A stretch of DNA of 64,000 nt from Catellatospora bangladeshensis (lineage in GTDB: Bacteria; Actinomycetota; Actinomycetes; Mycobacteriales; Micromonosporaceae). The stretch covers positions 182,168-246,167 of the forward strand of contig NZ_BONF01000019.1 in the NCBI RefSeq assembly GCF_016862575.1. Direction: 5' to 3'. This document shows, piece after piece, positions 52,556-62,900 of this stretch. A model generated the notes under the pieces. It worked only from the letters and a program-made list of their open reading frames with translations. It searched no databases and was not told the DNA's origin. A program made the translations under genes and the position numbers. Each line of letters begins with the position of its first letter. Position 1 is the first letter of the stretch.

Positions 52556-52570
52556 GTCTACACCGTATAC
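52535..52570. promoter_or_regulatory. double palindromic operator at the TetR start
   Basis: Two imperfect 6-3-6 palindromes, GTCTAC-gcc-GTATAC (52535-52549) and GTCTAC-acc-GTATAC (52556-52570), lie 21 bases apart. The downstream site is inside the coding region and the other covers the -10 region (TATACG on the minus strand). Binding would block initiation, an autoregulatory arrangement. Confidence 0.8.
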
Positions 52571-52611
52571 GTCGCCTCGGCGGGGCGTCAAAGCCGTCCC
52601 GCCGAGGCGAC
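52571..52611 (-). terminator. terminator of the DUF2306 gene
   Basis: GTCGCCTCGGCGGG (52571-52584) and its perfect complement CCCGCCGAGGCGAC (52598-52611) form a 14-base stem with a 13-base loop, starting 40 bases after the DUF2306 stop and touching the TetR operator. Confidence 0.8.
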
Positions 52612-52651
52612 CGCATCAGGTGCCCGGCCGCTGTTCGGCGGCCTTGGACGG

Positions 52652-53341
52652 TCAGGAAGTCAGCCCGGCCGCCACGGCGGGGCGCACCGGGCGGCGGGAG
52701 CGCCAGATGAACCACTCGGCCACCGCCAGGTTGATCAGCCAGCCTGCAGCCATGGCGGCGAACCGGCCGAGCTCGTCCGGCGCCGTGCCCGCCACCGCCC
52801 ACGGCAGGTGGGTGAACGCCTGGGTGCCCGCCGCGATCCCGAGCGCGTAGCCGCGCATCATCCACGCCCGGTGGGCGGTGAAGTCGCGCCGCCGCACGGC
52901 CGCGAACCCGAGCACGATGGACAGCGCCATCACGCTGCCCACGACCAGACGCAGCACCATCACCCCGGTGCCGTCCGGGGCCGGCACGTCGTAGGCGACG
53001 GCCATCCACATGCCGGACAGCGCGGCGGTCAGGCCGCACGGGATGAGCAGCCGCCCGGCGATCCGGTGCCAGCCGGGCCTGCGCCGCCGCAGCCCGGCGT
53101 CGAACTGGAACGCACCGAGCAGGCAGTAGACGGTGGCGCCGACGATGTGCAGCACCACGGGCACGGGCGAGTCGAAGAACCTGGCGTTGCCGTCGTCGAC
53201 CGGGGCGCCGACGGCGAGCTGGGTCACCCGGAAGGCCCCGGCGATCACCGGGACCAGGCTCAGGGCGACGAGCGAGTACGGAACGAGGCGGGCACGTCTG
53301 GTCACGGGATCGATGGTGCGGTCGCGGCGCGCCGCATCCAT
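52652..53341 (-). CDS. DUF2306 membrane protein
   Basis: A 229-residue protein with six or seven helices. FDAGLRRRRPGWHRIAGRLL and RDFTAHRAWMMRGYALGIAA are the DUF2306-type His motifs, which may bind haem or metal. The ATG at 53341 is 44 bases from the response regulator stop. It looks like a separate transcript with its own terminator. Function unknown. Confidence 0.85.
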   Translation of the reverse strand: MDAARRDRTIDPVTRRARLVPYSLVALSLVPVIAGAFRVTQLAVGAPVDDGNARFFDSPVPVVLHIVGATVYCLLGAFQFDAGLRRRRPGWHRIAGRLLIPCGLTAALSGMWMAVAYDVPAPDGTGVMVLRLVVGSVMALSIVLGFAAVRRRDFTAHRAWMMRGYALGIAAGTQAFTHLPWAVAGTAPDELGRFAAMAAGWLINLAVAEWFIWRSRRPVRPAVAAGLTS

Positions 53342-53385
53342 CGGCCTTGAGGCCCGCGTTCGCGCGGCCCGGTCGGCCTTAAGTA

Positions 53386-54039
53386 CTACGGCTTGCGGCC
53401 GGTCTCGTACGCCCAGATCGCCATCTCGACGCGGTTGCGCACGCCCAGCTTGGCCATGACGCTGGCCACGTGGGTCTTGACGGTGCTGAGGCTGATGAAC
53501 AGCCCGGCGGCGATCTCGGTGTTGGTGTGCCCGGCGGCCACGGCGCGCAGCACCTGCTCCTCCCGTTCGGTCAGCGGCTCGAACGGCTGCCGGGGCACGG
53601 TGCCCGGCTCGCCCGCCGCGAACACGCTCAACAGCCGGGTGGTCACGCTGGGCGCGATCAGCGCGTCGCCCTGCGCGGCCGCGCGGACGGCCTGCCCGAG
53701 CAGCGCGGGCCCGGCGTCCTTGAGCAGGAACCCGCGCGCTCCGGCGCGCAGCGCCCCGTACACGTACTCGTCCAGGTCGAACGTGGTGATGACGACGACC
53801 GCGAGCGGCTGGGCGGCCTCGGGTCCGGCCAGGCGGCGGGTGGCGGCGATCCCGTCGAGCACCGGCATCCGCACGTCGAGCAGGCAGACGTCGGGGCGCA
53901 GCCGCTCGGCGAGCCGGACCGCCTCCAGGCCGTCTGCGGCGGTGGCCACGACGTCGATGTCGGGCTGCGCGTCGAGGATCATCGCCAGTCCGGTGCGGAT
54001 GAGTTCCTGGTCGTCGGCGACCAGCACGCGGATGCTCAT
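53386..54039 (-). CDS. NarL/LuxR-type response regulator near the NRPS cluster
   Basis: A 217-residue regulator. Receiver residues: VADDQELIR, phosphoacceptor Asp in VCLLDVRMP, Thr in VVITTFDLD and Lys in GFLLKDAGP. The HTH is LTEREEQVLRAVAAGHTNTE, then IAAGLFISLSTVKTHVASVM. The ATG at 54039 overlaps the kinase stop (ATGA). As the last gene downstream of the NRPS and exporter, it probably belongs to the same cluster and may control it. Confidence 0.95.
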   Translation of the reverse strand: MSIRVLVADDQELIRTGLAMILDAQPDIDVVATAADGLEAVRLAERLRPDVCLLDVRMPVLDGIAATRRLAGPEAAQPLAVVVITTFDLDEYVYGALRAGARGFLLKDAGPALLGQAVRAAAQGDALIAPSVTTRLLSVFAAGEPGTVPRQPFEPLTEREEQVLRAVAAGHTNTEIAAGLFISLSTVKTHVASVMAKLGVRNRVEMAIWAYETGRKP

Positions 54040-55151
54040 CGGGCCGGTCCGGCCAGGGGCAGCTCCACGGCCACGCTCCAGCCGCCGACGGGATCCGGCC
54101 CGGCCCGGAAGGCCCCGCCGAGCAGCTGCGCCCGCTCGCTCATCCCGGCCAGGCCGTAGCCCGCGCCGGTGTCGCGGGCTGGTGAGCCGTCGTCGCCGAC
54201 GCGCAGGCGTACCGTCCGGTCGTCGACGCTGACCCGCACCTCGACCCGGGTCGCCTGCCGGGCGTGGCGCAGCGCGTTGGTCACCGACTCCTGCGCCATG
54301 CGGTAGAGCGCGCCGCCCAGCGGCGCCCGCACCGCGTCGAGGTCCCCGTCGACGTGCACGTCTACGGGCGGGCCGGAGCCGGCGGGGCGGGCCAGCCGGT
54401 GCACGTCGGCGGCGACGGGCCCGGGGTCGTAGGCGGCGGGGCCGTCGCGCAGCACGCGGACCATGGCTCGCATCTCGGCCAGCGCGCGCGAGGCCTCGGC
54501 CTCGATCAGTTTCAGCGCGTCGGTGGCGGCCTCGGGTCTGGCCGGTGCGGCGGCCAGGCCCGCCTGGGCGCGGATGGCGATCGCGGACACGTGGTGGGCG
54601 ACGGTGTCGTGCAGGTCCCGGGCGAGCTGCGCCCGTTCGACCAGGCGCACCTGGTCGAGTTCGCGGGTGCGGGCGCGGATCCGGTAGCGGCGGGCCAGCC
54701 CGGCGGCGGCCAGCGCCGACACGACCGCCAGGCCGCCGATCGTGTCGGGGGTGGGGTCGTCGCCGGTGAGGGCGGTCAGGGCGAGGCCGGTGAGCATGGC
54801 GGCGGCGCCGAGCAGGATGTCGCGGCCGGCGCCCCACCGGAACAGCGAGTACGGCAGCAGGAGCAGGTAGGCCAGGGTGTACGTCTCGGGCACGGTGTCC
54901 TGGGTGAGCAGCGGGATCAGCGCCCCGGTGCCGAAGGAGACGAGCACCATGGGCAGCGGGTGCGCGCGCCGCCACCACAGGGTCGCGGTCAGTGCCGCGG
55001 TGACCAGCAGCGACGCGGCGGGCAGCTGGGGGCGCAGCAGGCCCTCGGCGGCGGTGAGGGCGAGCAGGGCGCCGATGAGCAGCAGGTCCCGGCGGCCGGG
55101 GCGCGGGACCGGCGCCGGGCGCGGCTCGCGCCAGAAGGACAGTCCGGGCAC
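54036..55151 (-). CDS. sensor histidine kinase near the NRPS cluster
   Basis: A 371-residue kinase with at least four hydrophobic segments in residues 20-130. The His is in RAQLARDLHDTVAHHVSAIA near residue 180. The ATP domain has YRMAQESVTNALRHA and LRVGDDGSPARDTGAGYGLA. GTG at 55151 was chosen by length and homology; there is no clear ribosome site and a GTG at 55214 is possible. It pairs with the response regulator by overlap and lies 83 bases downstream of the exporter permease gene. Confidence 0.93.
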   Translation of the reverse strand: MPGLSFWREPRPAPVPRPGRRDLLLIGALLALTAAEGLLRPQLPAASLLVTAALTATLWWRRAHPLPMVLVSFGTGALIPLLTQDTVPETYTLAYLLLLPYSLFRWGAGRDILLGAAAMLTGLALTALTGDDPTPDTIGGLAVVSALAAAGLARRYRIRARTRELDQVRLVERAQLARDLHDTVAHHVSAIAIRAQAGLAAAPARPEAATDALKLIEAEASRALAEMRAMVRVLRDGPAAYDPGPVAADVHRLARPAGSGPPVDVHVDGDLDAVRAPLGGALYRMAQESVTNALRHARQATRVEVRVSVDDRTVRLRVGDDGSPARDTGAGYGLAGMSERAQLLGGAFRAGPDPVGGWSVAVELPLAGPAR

Positions 55152-55234
55152 GACCCGATGGTACGAGCGGGCGGGGCGCGGCAGAACGGCCGAAGGTACG
55201 ACCGTATTGTCCACTCCTCGCCCGCTCGGGGCGG

Positions 55235-56035
55235 TCAGCGGCCGACGGCCTTGCGGTAGCGCCACCGGGCCAGCGGCACGCAGACCGCGAGGATCACCGC
55301 GACCCAGGCGAGGGTGGCCGCCACCGGGTGGCGCAGCGGCCACGCCTCCGGCGGGGGCATGGCCGCGCTGACGTTGCCGAAGTGGACGCGGCAGGCCTGC
55401 ACCACCGCCGAGACCGGGTTCCACTCGGCGGCGACCCGCAGGACGTGAGGCAGGTTGCCCGGGGCGACGAACGTGTTGGCCACGAACGTCAGCGGGAACA
55501 CCGCCACGAAGCTGGCGTTGCTGAACACCTCCGGGTCGCGCACCGACAGCCCGATGACCGCCATCAGCCAGGACAGCGCGTAGGCGAACAGCAGCAGCAG
55601 CGCGTACGCGGCCAGGGCGTCCAGCGGCGAGGAGCGGATGCGCCAGCCTGCGAGCAGGCCGGTGAGCGTCATGACGATGACGACGATCACGCTGGTGACC
55701 AGGTCGCTGGCGGTGCGGCCGAGCAGGACCGCCGACGGGGACATCGGCAGCGAGCGGAAGCGGTCGACGATGCCGCGCTGCAGGTCCTGGGCCAGGCCGG
55801 TGCCGGTGATGGCCGAGCCGAACACGATGGTCTGGGTGAAGATGCCGGCCATCAGGTACTCGCGGTAGTCGACGCCGGGCACCTCGACGCCGCTGCCGAG
55901 CACGTATCCGAACAGCAGCACGAACATCACCGGCGCCACCGTGGCGGACACCAGCAGGTCCGGCACGCGCCGGATCTTGATCAGGTTGCGCCTGGCGATG
56001 ACCAGGCCGTCGCCCAGCGGCTGGGGCAGGCTCAC
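55235..56035 (-). CDS. DrrB-type ABC-2 permease
   Basis: A 266-residue six-helix permease. The signature region is VPGVDYREYLMAGIFTQTIV, followed by GTGLAQDLQRGIVDRFRSLP and MSPSAVLLGRT, the conserved ABC-2 loop of daunorubicin-resistance-like permeases. The GTG start at 56035 overlaps the ATPase stop (GTGA). With the ATPase it exports a natural product, most likely the peptide made by the NRPS upstream. Confidence 0.94.
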   Translation of the reverse strand: MSLPQPLGDGLVIARRNLIKIRRVPDLLVSATVAPVMFVLLFGYVLGSGVEVPGVDYREYLMAGIFTQTIVFGSAITGTGLAQDLQRGIVDRFRSLPMSPSAVLLGRTASDLVTSVIVVIVMTLTGLLAGWRIRSSPLDALAAYALLLLFAYALSWLMAVIGLSVRDPEVFSNASFVAVFPLTFVANTFVAPGNLPHVLRVAAEWNPVSAVVQACRVHFGNVSAAMPPPEAWPLRHPVAATLAWVAVILAVCVPLARWRYRKAVGR

Positions 56036-56982
56036 TTGTCCTCCCGCGCGGTGTGCCCGGTGAGGGCGAGGAACACGTCGTCGAGGGTCGGGCGGCGCAG
56101 CCCGATGTCGGTCACCGTCAGCGGCCCGCTCTGCAGGCGGTGCAGGGCGTCGCGCAGCGAGTCGGTGCCGTGGGCGACCGGGACCGTGACCGTGCGCGCC
56201 CGCGCGTCGACGACCAGCTCCCCCGTGGCCATGCCGCCGAGCAGGCCGGACGCGACGCCGATCTCGTCGGGCCGGGCGACGGTCAGCTCGACGCGTTCGC
56301 CGCCGACCTGGCGTTTGAGGTCGTCGGCGGTGCCGCGGGCGATGACCCTGCCGTGGTCGATGACGACGATGGCGTCGGCGAGCCGGTCCGCCTCCTCCAG
56401 GTACTGCGTGGTCAGCAGCAGCGTGCCGCCGCCCGCGACCAGCTCCTCCAGGACCTCCCACATGCCGAGGCGGCTGCGCGGGTCGAGCCCGGTGGTGGGC
56501 TCGTCGAGGAACAGCACCTTCGGGTCGGCGACCAGCGCACCGGCGAGGTCGAGGCGGCGGCGCATACCGCCGGACCAGCCTTTCACCACCCGGTCGGCGG
56601 CGTGCTCCAGGGCGAAGCGGGCCAGCAGCTCGCGGGCGCGCTCGCGGCTGTTACGGCGGCCGAGGCCGTACAGGCGGGCGATCATGTCGAGGTTCTCGAA
56701 CCCGGTGAGGTCCTCGTCGACCGCCGCGTACTGCCCGGACAGCCCGATGACCCGGCGCACCGCCCTGGCCTGGGTGACGACGTCGAGCCCAGCGACGCGG
56801 GCCCGGCCGCCGTCGGGCGGCAGCAGGGTGCTGAGGATCCGGACGGCGGTGGTCTTGCCCGCGCCGTTCGGCCCCAGCAGGCCCAGCACGGTCCCTTCGG
56901 GGACCTGCAGGTCGAGGCCGTCCAGCGCGGGCACGCCCCGGTAGCGTTTGGTCAGCCCGGTGCAGTCGATCGCGAGGCTCAC
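56032..56982 (-). CDS. DrrA-type ABC transporter ATPase
   Basis: A 316-residue ATPase. Walker A is [16 protein letters not shown], the signature [15 protein letters not shown], Walker [13 protein letters not shown] and the H-loop [17 protein letters not shown]-terminal extension ([12 protein letters not shown] onward) is typical of DrrA-like subunits. GTG at 56982 overlaps the NRPS stop (GTGA), so it is translated directly after the peptide synthetase and is part of its operon. Confidence 0.95.
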   Translation of the reverse strand: MSLAIDCTGLTKRYRGVPALDGLDLQVPEGTVLGLLGPNGAGKTTAVRILSTLLPPDGGRARVAGLDVVTQARAVRRVIGLSGQYAAVDEDLTGFENLDMIARLYGLGRRNSRERARELLARFALEHAADRVVKGWSGGMRRRLDLAGALVADPKVLFLDEPTTGLDPRSRLGMWEVLEELVAGGGTLLLTTQYLEEADRLADAIVVIDHGRVIARGTADDLKRQVGGERVELTVARPDEIGVASGLLGGMATGELVVDARARTVTVPVAHGTDSLRDALHRLQSGPLTVTDIGLRRPTLDDVFLALTGHTAREDK

Positions 56983-59900
56983 CGCGGCTCCTCGCGCTGC
57001 AGGCGGGCGGCGAGCACCTCGCCCACCGCCCGCAGCGGCTCGGGCCGGGTCATGTCCATGTGCCGGCAGGCGACCGGGTAGTCGCTGACGGCCCCGTCGA
57101 CGTGCGGCCGCCACGCCTGGACGATCGGGCCGTCGGCCGGCTGGTCGTGCGCGGCGGTGAAGAACACGACGTCGCCGCGGAACCTGCCGGGCCGGTGCCG
57201 GCGGATGATCCGGGCGTTGTTCATCGCGGCCTCCAGCACCGCCTCCAGGGTCCGCCGGTCCTGGTAGGGGCGGCTGTCCACGTCCCGGGCCAGGTAGTCG
57301 AGCACCTCGGCGCGGCCGAAGGCACCCGACGGCGACGCGTCGGCGGGCTCGTACCCGAGGCCTTCGACCAGGGCCTGCAGGGTGTCGCGCTCGATCTCCT
57401 CGTCGTCGGTGTCGGGCAGCCGGTCGCCCGGGTAGGCGTCCATCATGGCCAGCAGCGCCACGTCCTCGCCGCGCCGCTGCAGCTCGATGGCGATGGCGTG
57501 GGCGGCGACGCCGCCGAAGGACCAGCCCATGAGGTGGTACGGCCCGGACGGCTGCACCCTGGTGATCGTCTCGACGTAGTCGGCGACCATGGCGCTCATG
57601 CTCTGCGGCATGGCGGCCGGTTCGGTGATCCCGCGCGCCTGCAGGCCGTAGACCGGCTGGCCGGGGGCCAGGTGGCGGGTCAGGCCCTGGTAGACCCAGC
57701 TGATGCCGACGGCCGGGTGCACGCAGAACAGCGGCGGGCGGGTGCCCTCGGCGCGCAGGGACAGCAGCACGTCGAACGCGGACCCGGCGAGGTCCTGGCT
57801 CATCCGGCTGAGGAACCCGGCCACGGTCGGCGCCTCGAACACCACCCTGATGTCGACCTTGTTGTCGAACGTCGACCGCACCCGCCGGATCAGCCGCGTG
57901 GCCAGCAGCGAGTGGCCGCCCAGCGCGAAGAAGTCGTCGTCGACGCCCACCTTCTCGACACCGAGGACCTCGGCGAACAGCGCGCAGAGCAGCTCCTCCT
58001 GCGGGGTGCGCGGCGCGCGGCCGGTGCTCGCGGTGGCCTCCGGCGCGGGCAGCGCCTTGCGGTTGACCTTGCCGGTCGGCCCGAGCGGCAGCGCGTCCAG
58101 CACGACGACGGCGGAGGGGACCATGTACTCGGGCAGCACCGCGGCTACCGCCTGCCGCACCGCGGCGGAGTCGGCGTCGCCGGTGACGTACCCGACCAGG
58201 CGCCGGTCGCCGGGCCGGTCCTCGCGGACCACGGCCGTGGCGTGCGGGACGCCCGCGGCCGCGGCCAGCGCCGCCTCGACCTCGCCCAGCTCGATCCGGA
58301 AGCCGCGCAGCTTGACCTGCTGGTCGGCGCGGCCGACGAACTGCAGCTCGCCGTCGGGACGCCAGTGGACGAGGTCGCCGGTGCGGTAGAGCCGCCCGCC
58401 GGGCTCGGCCGAGAACGGGTCGGCGACGAACCGTTCGGCGGTCAGCGTGGGACGGCGGTGGTAGCCGCGGGCCAGCTGCGCACCGGCGACGTACAGCTCG
58501 CCGGGCACGCCCACGGGCACCGGGCGCAGCCAGCGGTCCAGGACGTACAGGCGGGTGTTGCGCACGGGTGCGCCGATCGGCGGGGTGCTCTCCTCGCCCG
58601 GTTCGAGGGCGTCGCTGAAGGTGATGACCACGGTGGTCTCGGTGGGCCCGTACAGCTGGATCAGCCGCCGGCCGCCGCCCCACCGGGCGACCAGCTCGCC
58701 GGTGACCGACTCGCCACCGGACAGCAGGACGCGCAGGTGCGGCAGCGGAGTGTCCGGCATGCTGGCGATCGCGGCCGGGGAGATGAACGCGTGGGTGATG
58801 CGCTGCTCGGCGAGGAACTCCGCCAGCGGGGCGTCGGCCAGCGGGCCGGGCGGCGCGATGACCAGGGTGGCGCCGACGGGCAGCGCCATCACCATCTCCA
58901 GCAGCGAGGCGTCGAAGCTGACGGAGGCGAGCTGGGCGATCCGGTCGCCGGGGCGGGCGTCGCAGCGCTCGGCCTCGACGGCGGCGTAGTTGACGATGCC
59001 CCGGTGGGTGATCACGCTGCCCTTCGGCCGCCCGGTCGACCCGGAGGTGTAGATCATGTAAGCGGCGTGGGCGGGTGACACGTCGGCCGCCGGCGCGTGG
59101 TCCGGGTACGCCGCGGCCGGGTCGCCGTCGAGCAGCAGCCAGCCGTCGCCGTCCAGGCGGGACGCGATCTCCGCGGTGCTGACGGTGAGCACGGGCGCCG
59201 CGTCGTCGAGCATGTAGGTGAAACGGTCGCGCGGATAGGACGGGTCGAGCGGCACGTACGCGCCGCCTGCCTTGAGCACCGCGAGCAGCGCCACGATCAT
59301 GTCGGCGGAGCGGGGCAGCACCAGCGCGACGAACTTCTCCGGCCCGACGCCGCGCTCGGCGAGCAGGTGGGCCAGCCGGTTGGCGCGGGTGTCCAGCTCG
59401 GCGTAGGTCAGGCTGGCGTCGCCCGTGGTGAGGGCGATCGCCTCAGGGGTGCGGGCGGCCTGCCGCGCGAAGGTCTCGTGCAGGGTCAGGCCGGTCTCGG
59501 GCTGCGCGGTGTCGTTGAAGCAGTGCAGCACCCGCTCGCGCTCGCCGTCGCCGAGCACGTCGATGCCGGCGATGCGCACCGACGGGTCGGCGACGAGGGC
59601 GGTGAGCACGCGCAGCAGCCGGCGGACGAGTTCGCGTACGGCGTCGGCGTCGAAGATGTCGGGCCGGTAGTCGACCCGCAGGTCGAGGTCCTCGCCGGGG
59701 GTGACCAGCAGCGACAGCGGGAAGTGGGCGCCGTCGGCGACGTGGATGTCCACCAGCCGCAGGCCCTCGGGCAGGTTGGCCATCTCCTTGTCGAGGGGGT
59801 AGCTCTCGAACGCCATGATCGTGTCGAACAGGTCGGGCGTGTCGACGAGGCGGTGGATGTCGGTCAGCCCGAGGTGGTGGTGCTCGGTGAGCGACGACTG

Positions 59901-62900
59901 CTCGTCCTGCACCCGCTGCAGGGTCTCCAGCAGGGGCCGGTCCGGGTCGAACACGACACGCACCGGCACCGTGTTGATCAGCAGGCCGACCATCGACTCG
60001 ACGCCGGGCAGCTCCGGCGGGCGGCCGGACACCGCGGCGCCGAAGATGACGTCGTCGCGGCCGGTGAGCGTGGACAGCAGCGCCGCCCAGGCGCCCTGCA
60101 CGACGGTGTTGACGGTCAGCCCGTGGGCGCGGGCCACCGTGGCGAGCTGGTCGCCGATGCCGTCGGGCAGGTTGACGTCGAGGCGCTGCACCGGCACGGG
60201 TTCCGAGCCGGCACCGGGCCCGACGACGTGCGTCGGCTCGTCGACGCCGGCCAGCGCGGCCTGCCACGCCGAGCGGGCCGCCGCCCGGTCGCGCCCGGCC
60301 AGCCAGGCCAGGTAGTCGGAGTAGGGCGGGGCGGGCGGCAGCACCGACTCGTCCCCGCCGGCGCGGTAGAGCACGAACAGCTCGCGCATCAGCAGCGGCA
60401 TCGACCAGCCGTCGAGCAGGAGGTGGTGGTTGGACACGACCAGCCGCCAGCGGCGGGGGGCCAGGCGTACCACCAGGAAGCGCACCAGCGGGGGCCGGGC
60501 GACGTCGAAGCGGACCGCCCGGTCCCTGGTGACGACCCTGACCAGCTCGGCGTCGCGGTCGTCGACGGGCAGGCCGGACAGGTCGACCTCGCGCCATGGC
60601 AGGGCCACCTCGCGCTGGACCACCTGCACGGGTTCGCCGTCGGGCCGCTGCCGGAAGGCGGCGCGCAGGTTCGGGTGGCGGCGCAGCAGCGCGACGGCGG
60701 CAGCGCGCAGCCGGGCCGGGTCGAGGTCGCCGTCGAGGTCGATGGAGATCTGCACGGTGTAGACGTCGGGCCCGCTGTCGTCGAACAGCGCGTGGAACAG
60801 CAGCCCCTCCTGCATCGGGGACAGCGGCCAGACCGCGGCGAGCCCGGCGAAGTCCCGTTCGAGCTGCTCGATCTCGGCCTGGTCGACGCGGACCAGCGGC
60901 AGGTCGGACGGGGTGAGGCCACCGGCGTCGGGGCGGCCGGCGTGCGCGATGAGGCCCTGCAGCGCCTGCAGCCACAGCGCGGCCAGCTCCTGCGCCTCGT
61001 CCTCGCCCAGCAGGCGCGACGCCCAGGTCCACTCGGCGACCAGGACCGGGGTGTCGCCGCTGGTGCGGGCGTACACGTCGACGTTGACCAGGTGGCTGAG
61101 CGGGCGCGCCGGGTCGTCGGCGGCGCCGCCGAGGGTGTCCTGGTCGGCCTCCAGCCGCCAGCCCCCGGCGGCGGTGCCGGTGTCCAGGCGGCCGAGGTAG
61201 TTGAACGCGATGGACGGGCGCGCCGCGGCGGCCAGCTCCGGCGCGGCCGCAGGGTTCAGGTGGCGCAGCATGCCGTAGCCGATGCCGTTGTCCGGGACCT
61301 GCCGCAGCTGCTCCTTGACCGCCTTGACCGCCCGGCCGACCGATCCCCCGCCCGCGCAGACGTCGTCCCAGTCGACCGGCCCGGGGTCGAGCCGGACCGG
61401 GAACTGGCTGGTGAACCAGCCGACCGTGCGGGACACGTCGACCCCGGCCACGACGTCCTCGCGGCCGTGGCCCTCCAGTTCGAGGAACACCGACGTGCTC
61501 GGCGGCGCCCAGGGGCGCTGCGACAGCCATTGCGACACGGCCAGGGCGAGCCCGGTGAGCAGGATGTCGTTGACGCCGCCGTGGAACAGCGTGGGCAGCC
61601 GGGTGAGCAGGGTCTCCACGCCGTCGCCGGCCAGCCGGACGGTGACGTCGCCGGCGGTGCCGCCCACGTCCCGGGCCGGGTCGAGCTCGCCCCAGGCCGA
61701 TGGCGCGTCGGTGACGACCTCGCGCCAGTACGCGAGTTCGGCGGTGCGCTCGGCGGCCGCCTCGGTCAGCTTGGCGGCCCACGTGCGCAGCGAGGTCGGC
61801 ACGGGGGTGAGCAGCACGGGCTCGTCGGCGGCCAGGGCGCGCCAGGCGAGGGCCAGGTCCGGGATGAGGATGCGCCAGGACACCCCGTCGACGGCGACGT
61901 GGTGGGCGACGATGACCAGCAGGCCGGAGTCGGACTGCCCGGCGTCCAGCCATACCGCCTGGAACACCTGGCCGGTGGCGACCGACAGGCGCTGCCGGGC
62001 GGCGAGGGTGGCCTCGGTCACGGTGGTCGTGTTCGCGTCGGCCCGCCGCACGCAGGACGCCGCGGCGACCGAGCCGGGCTCGGTGATCTCCCACCGGCCG
62101 GTGGCGGTGTCCACACGCGACCGCAGCGCGTGGTGGGTGTCCAGCACTACCTGGACCGCTCCGGTCAGGTCGTCCAGGCGCATGCCGGCGGGCACCCGCA
62201 CGACCACGGACTGGTAGACGGCGTCGGGCGGGCCGCCCGCCGCGAGCCAGCCGGCGACGATCGGGGTGGGCGTGACCTCGCCGACGCCCGCGCCCGGCGG
62301 CTCGCTCAGCGGCCGCTCGATCTCGGCGGTGACCGCCGCGAGCCCGGCGACCGTGCGGTGGCGGAAGACGTCGCGGGCGGTGAACACCAGGCCCGCGGCG
62401 CGGGCCCGGCTGACCAGCTGGATGGAGACGATGCTGTCGCCGCCGAGGTCGAAGAAGCTGTCGTCGACGCCGACTTCGCTCAGCCCGAGGACCTCGGCGA
62501 ACAGCGCGCTGAGCAGGTGCTCCTTCTCGTCGCGCGGGCCGCGGCCGGCGGCGGCCGGGGCGGCGGAAGGAGCGGGCAGCGCGGCGCGGTCCACTTTGCC
62601 GCTGGAGTTGAGCGGCAGCTCGGCCAGCGTCACGACCACCGCGGGGATCATGTAGTCGGGCAGCAGGTCGCCGAGCGCGGCGCGCACGCCGGCCGGGTCG
62701 GCATCGCCGACCACGTAGCCGACCAGCCGGTTGTCGCGGGCGACGACCACTGCGCGGGAGACGCCGGGCACCGACTCCAGGGCGGTTTCGACCTCCCCCA
62801 GCTCGATCCGGAAGCCGCGGATCTTCACCTGGTCGTCGACCCGGCCGAGGTACTCCAGCTCGCCGTCGGCGCGCCAGCGGACCACGTCGCCGGTCCGGTA

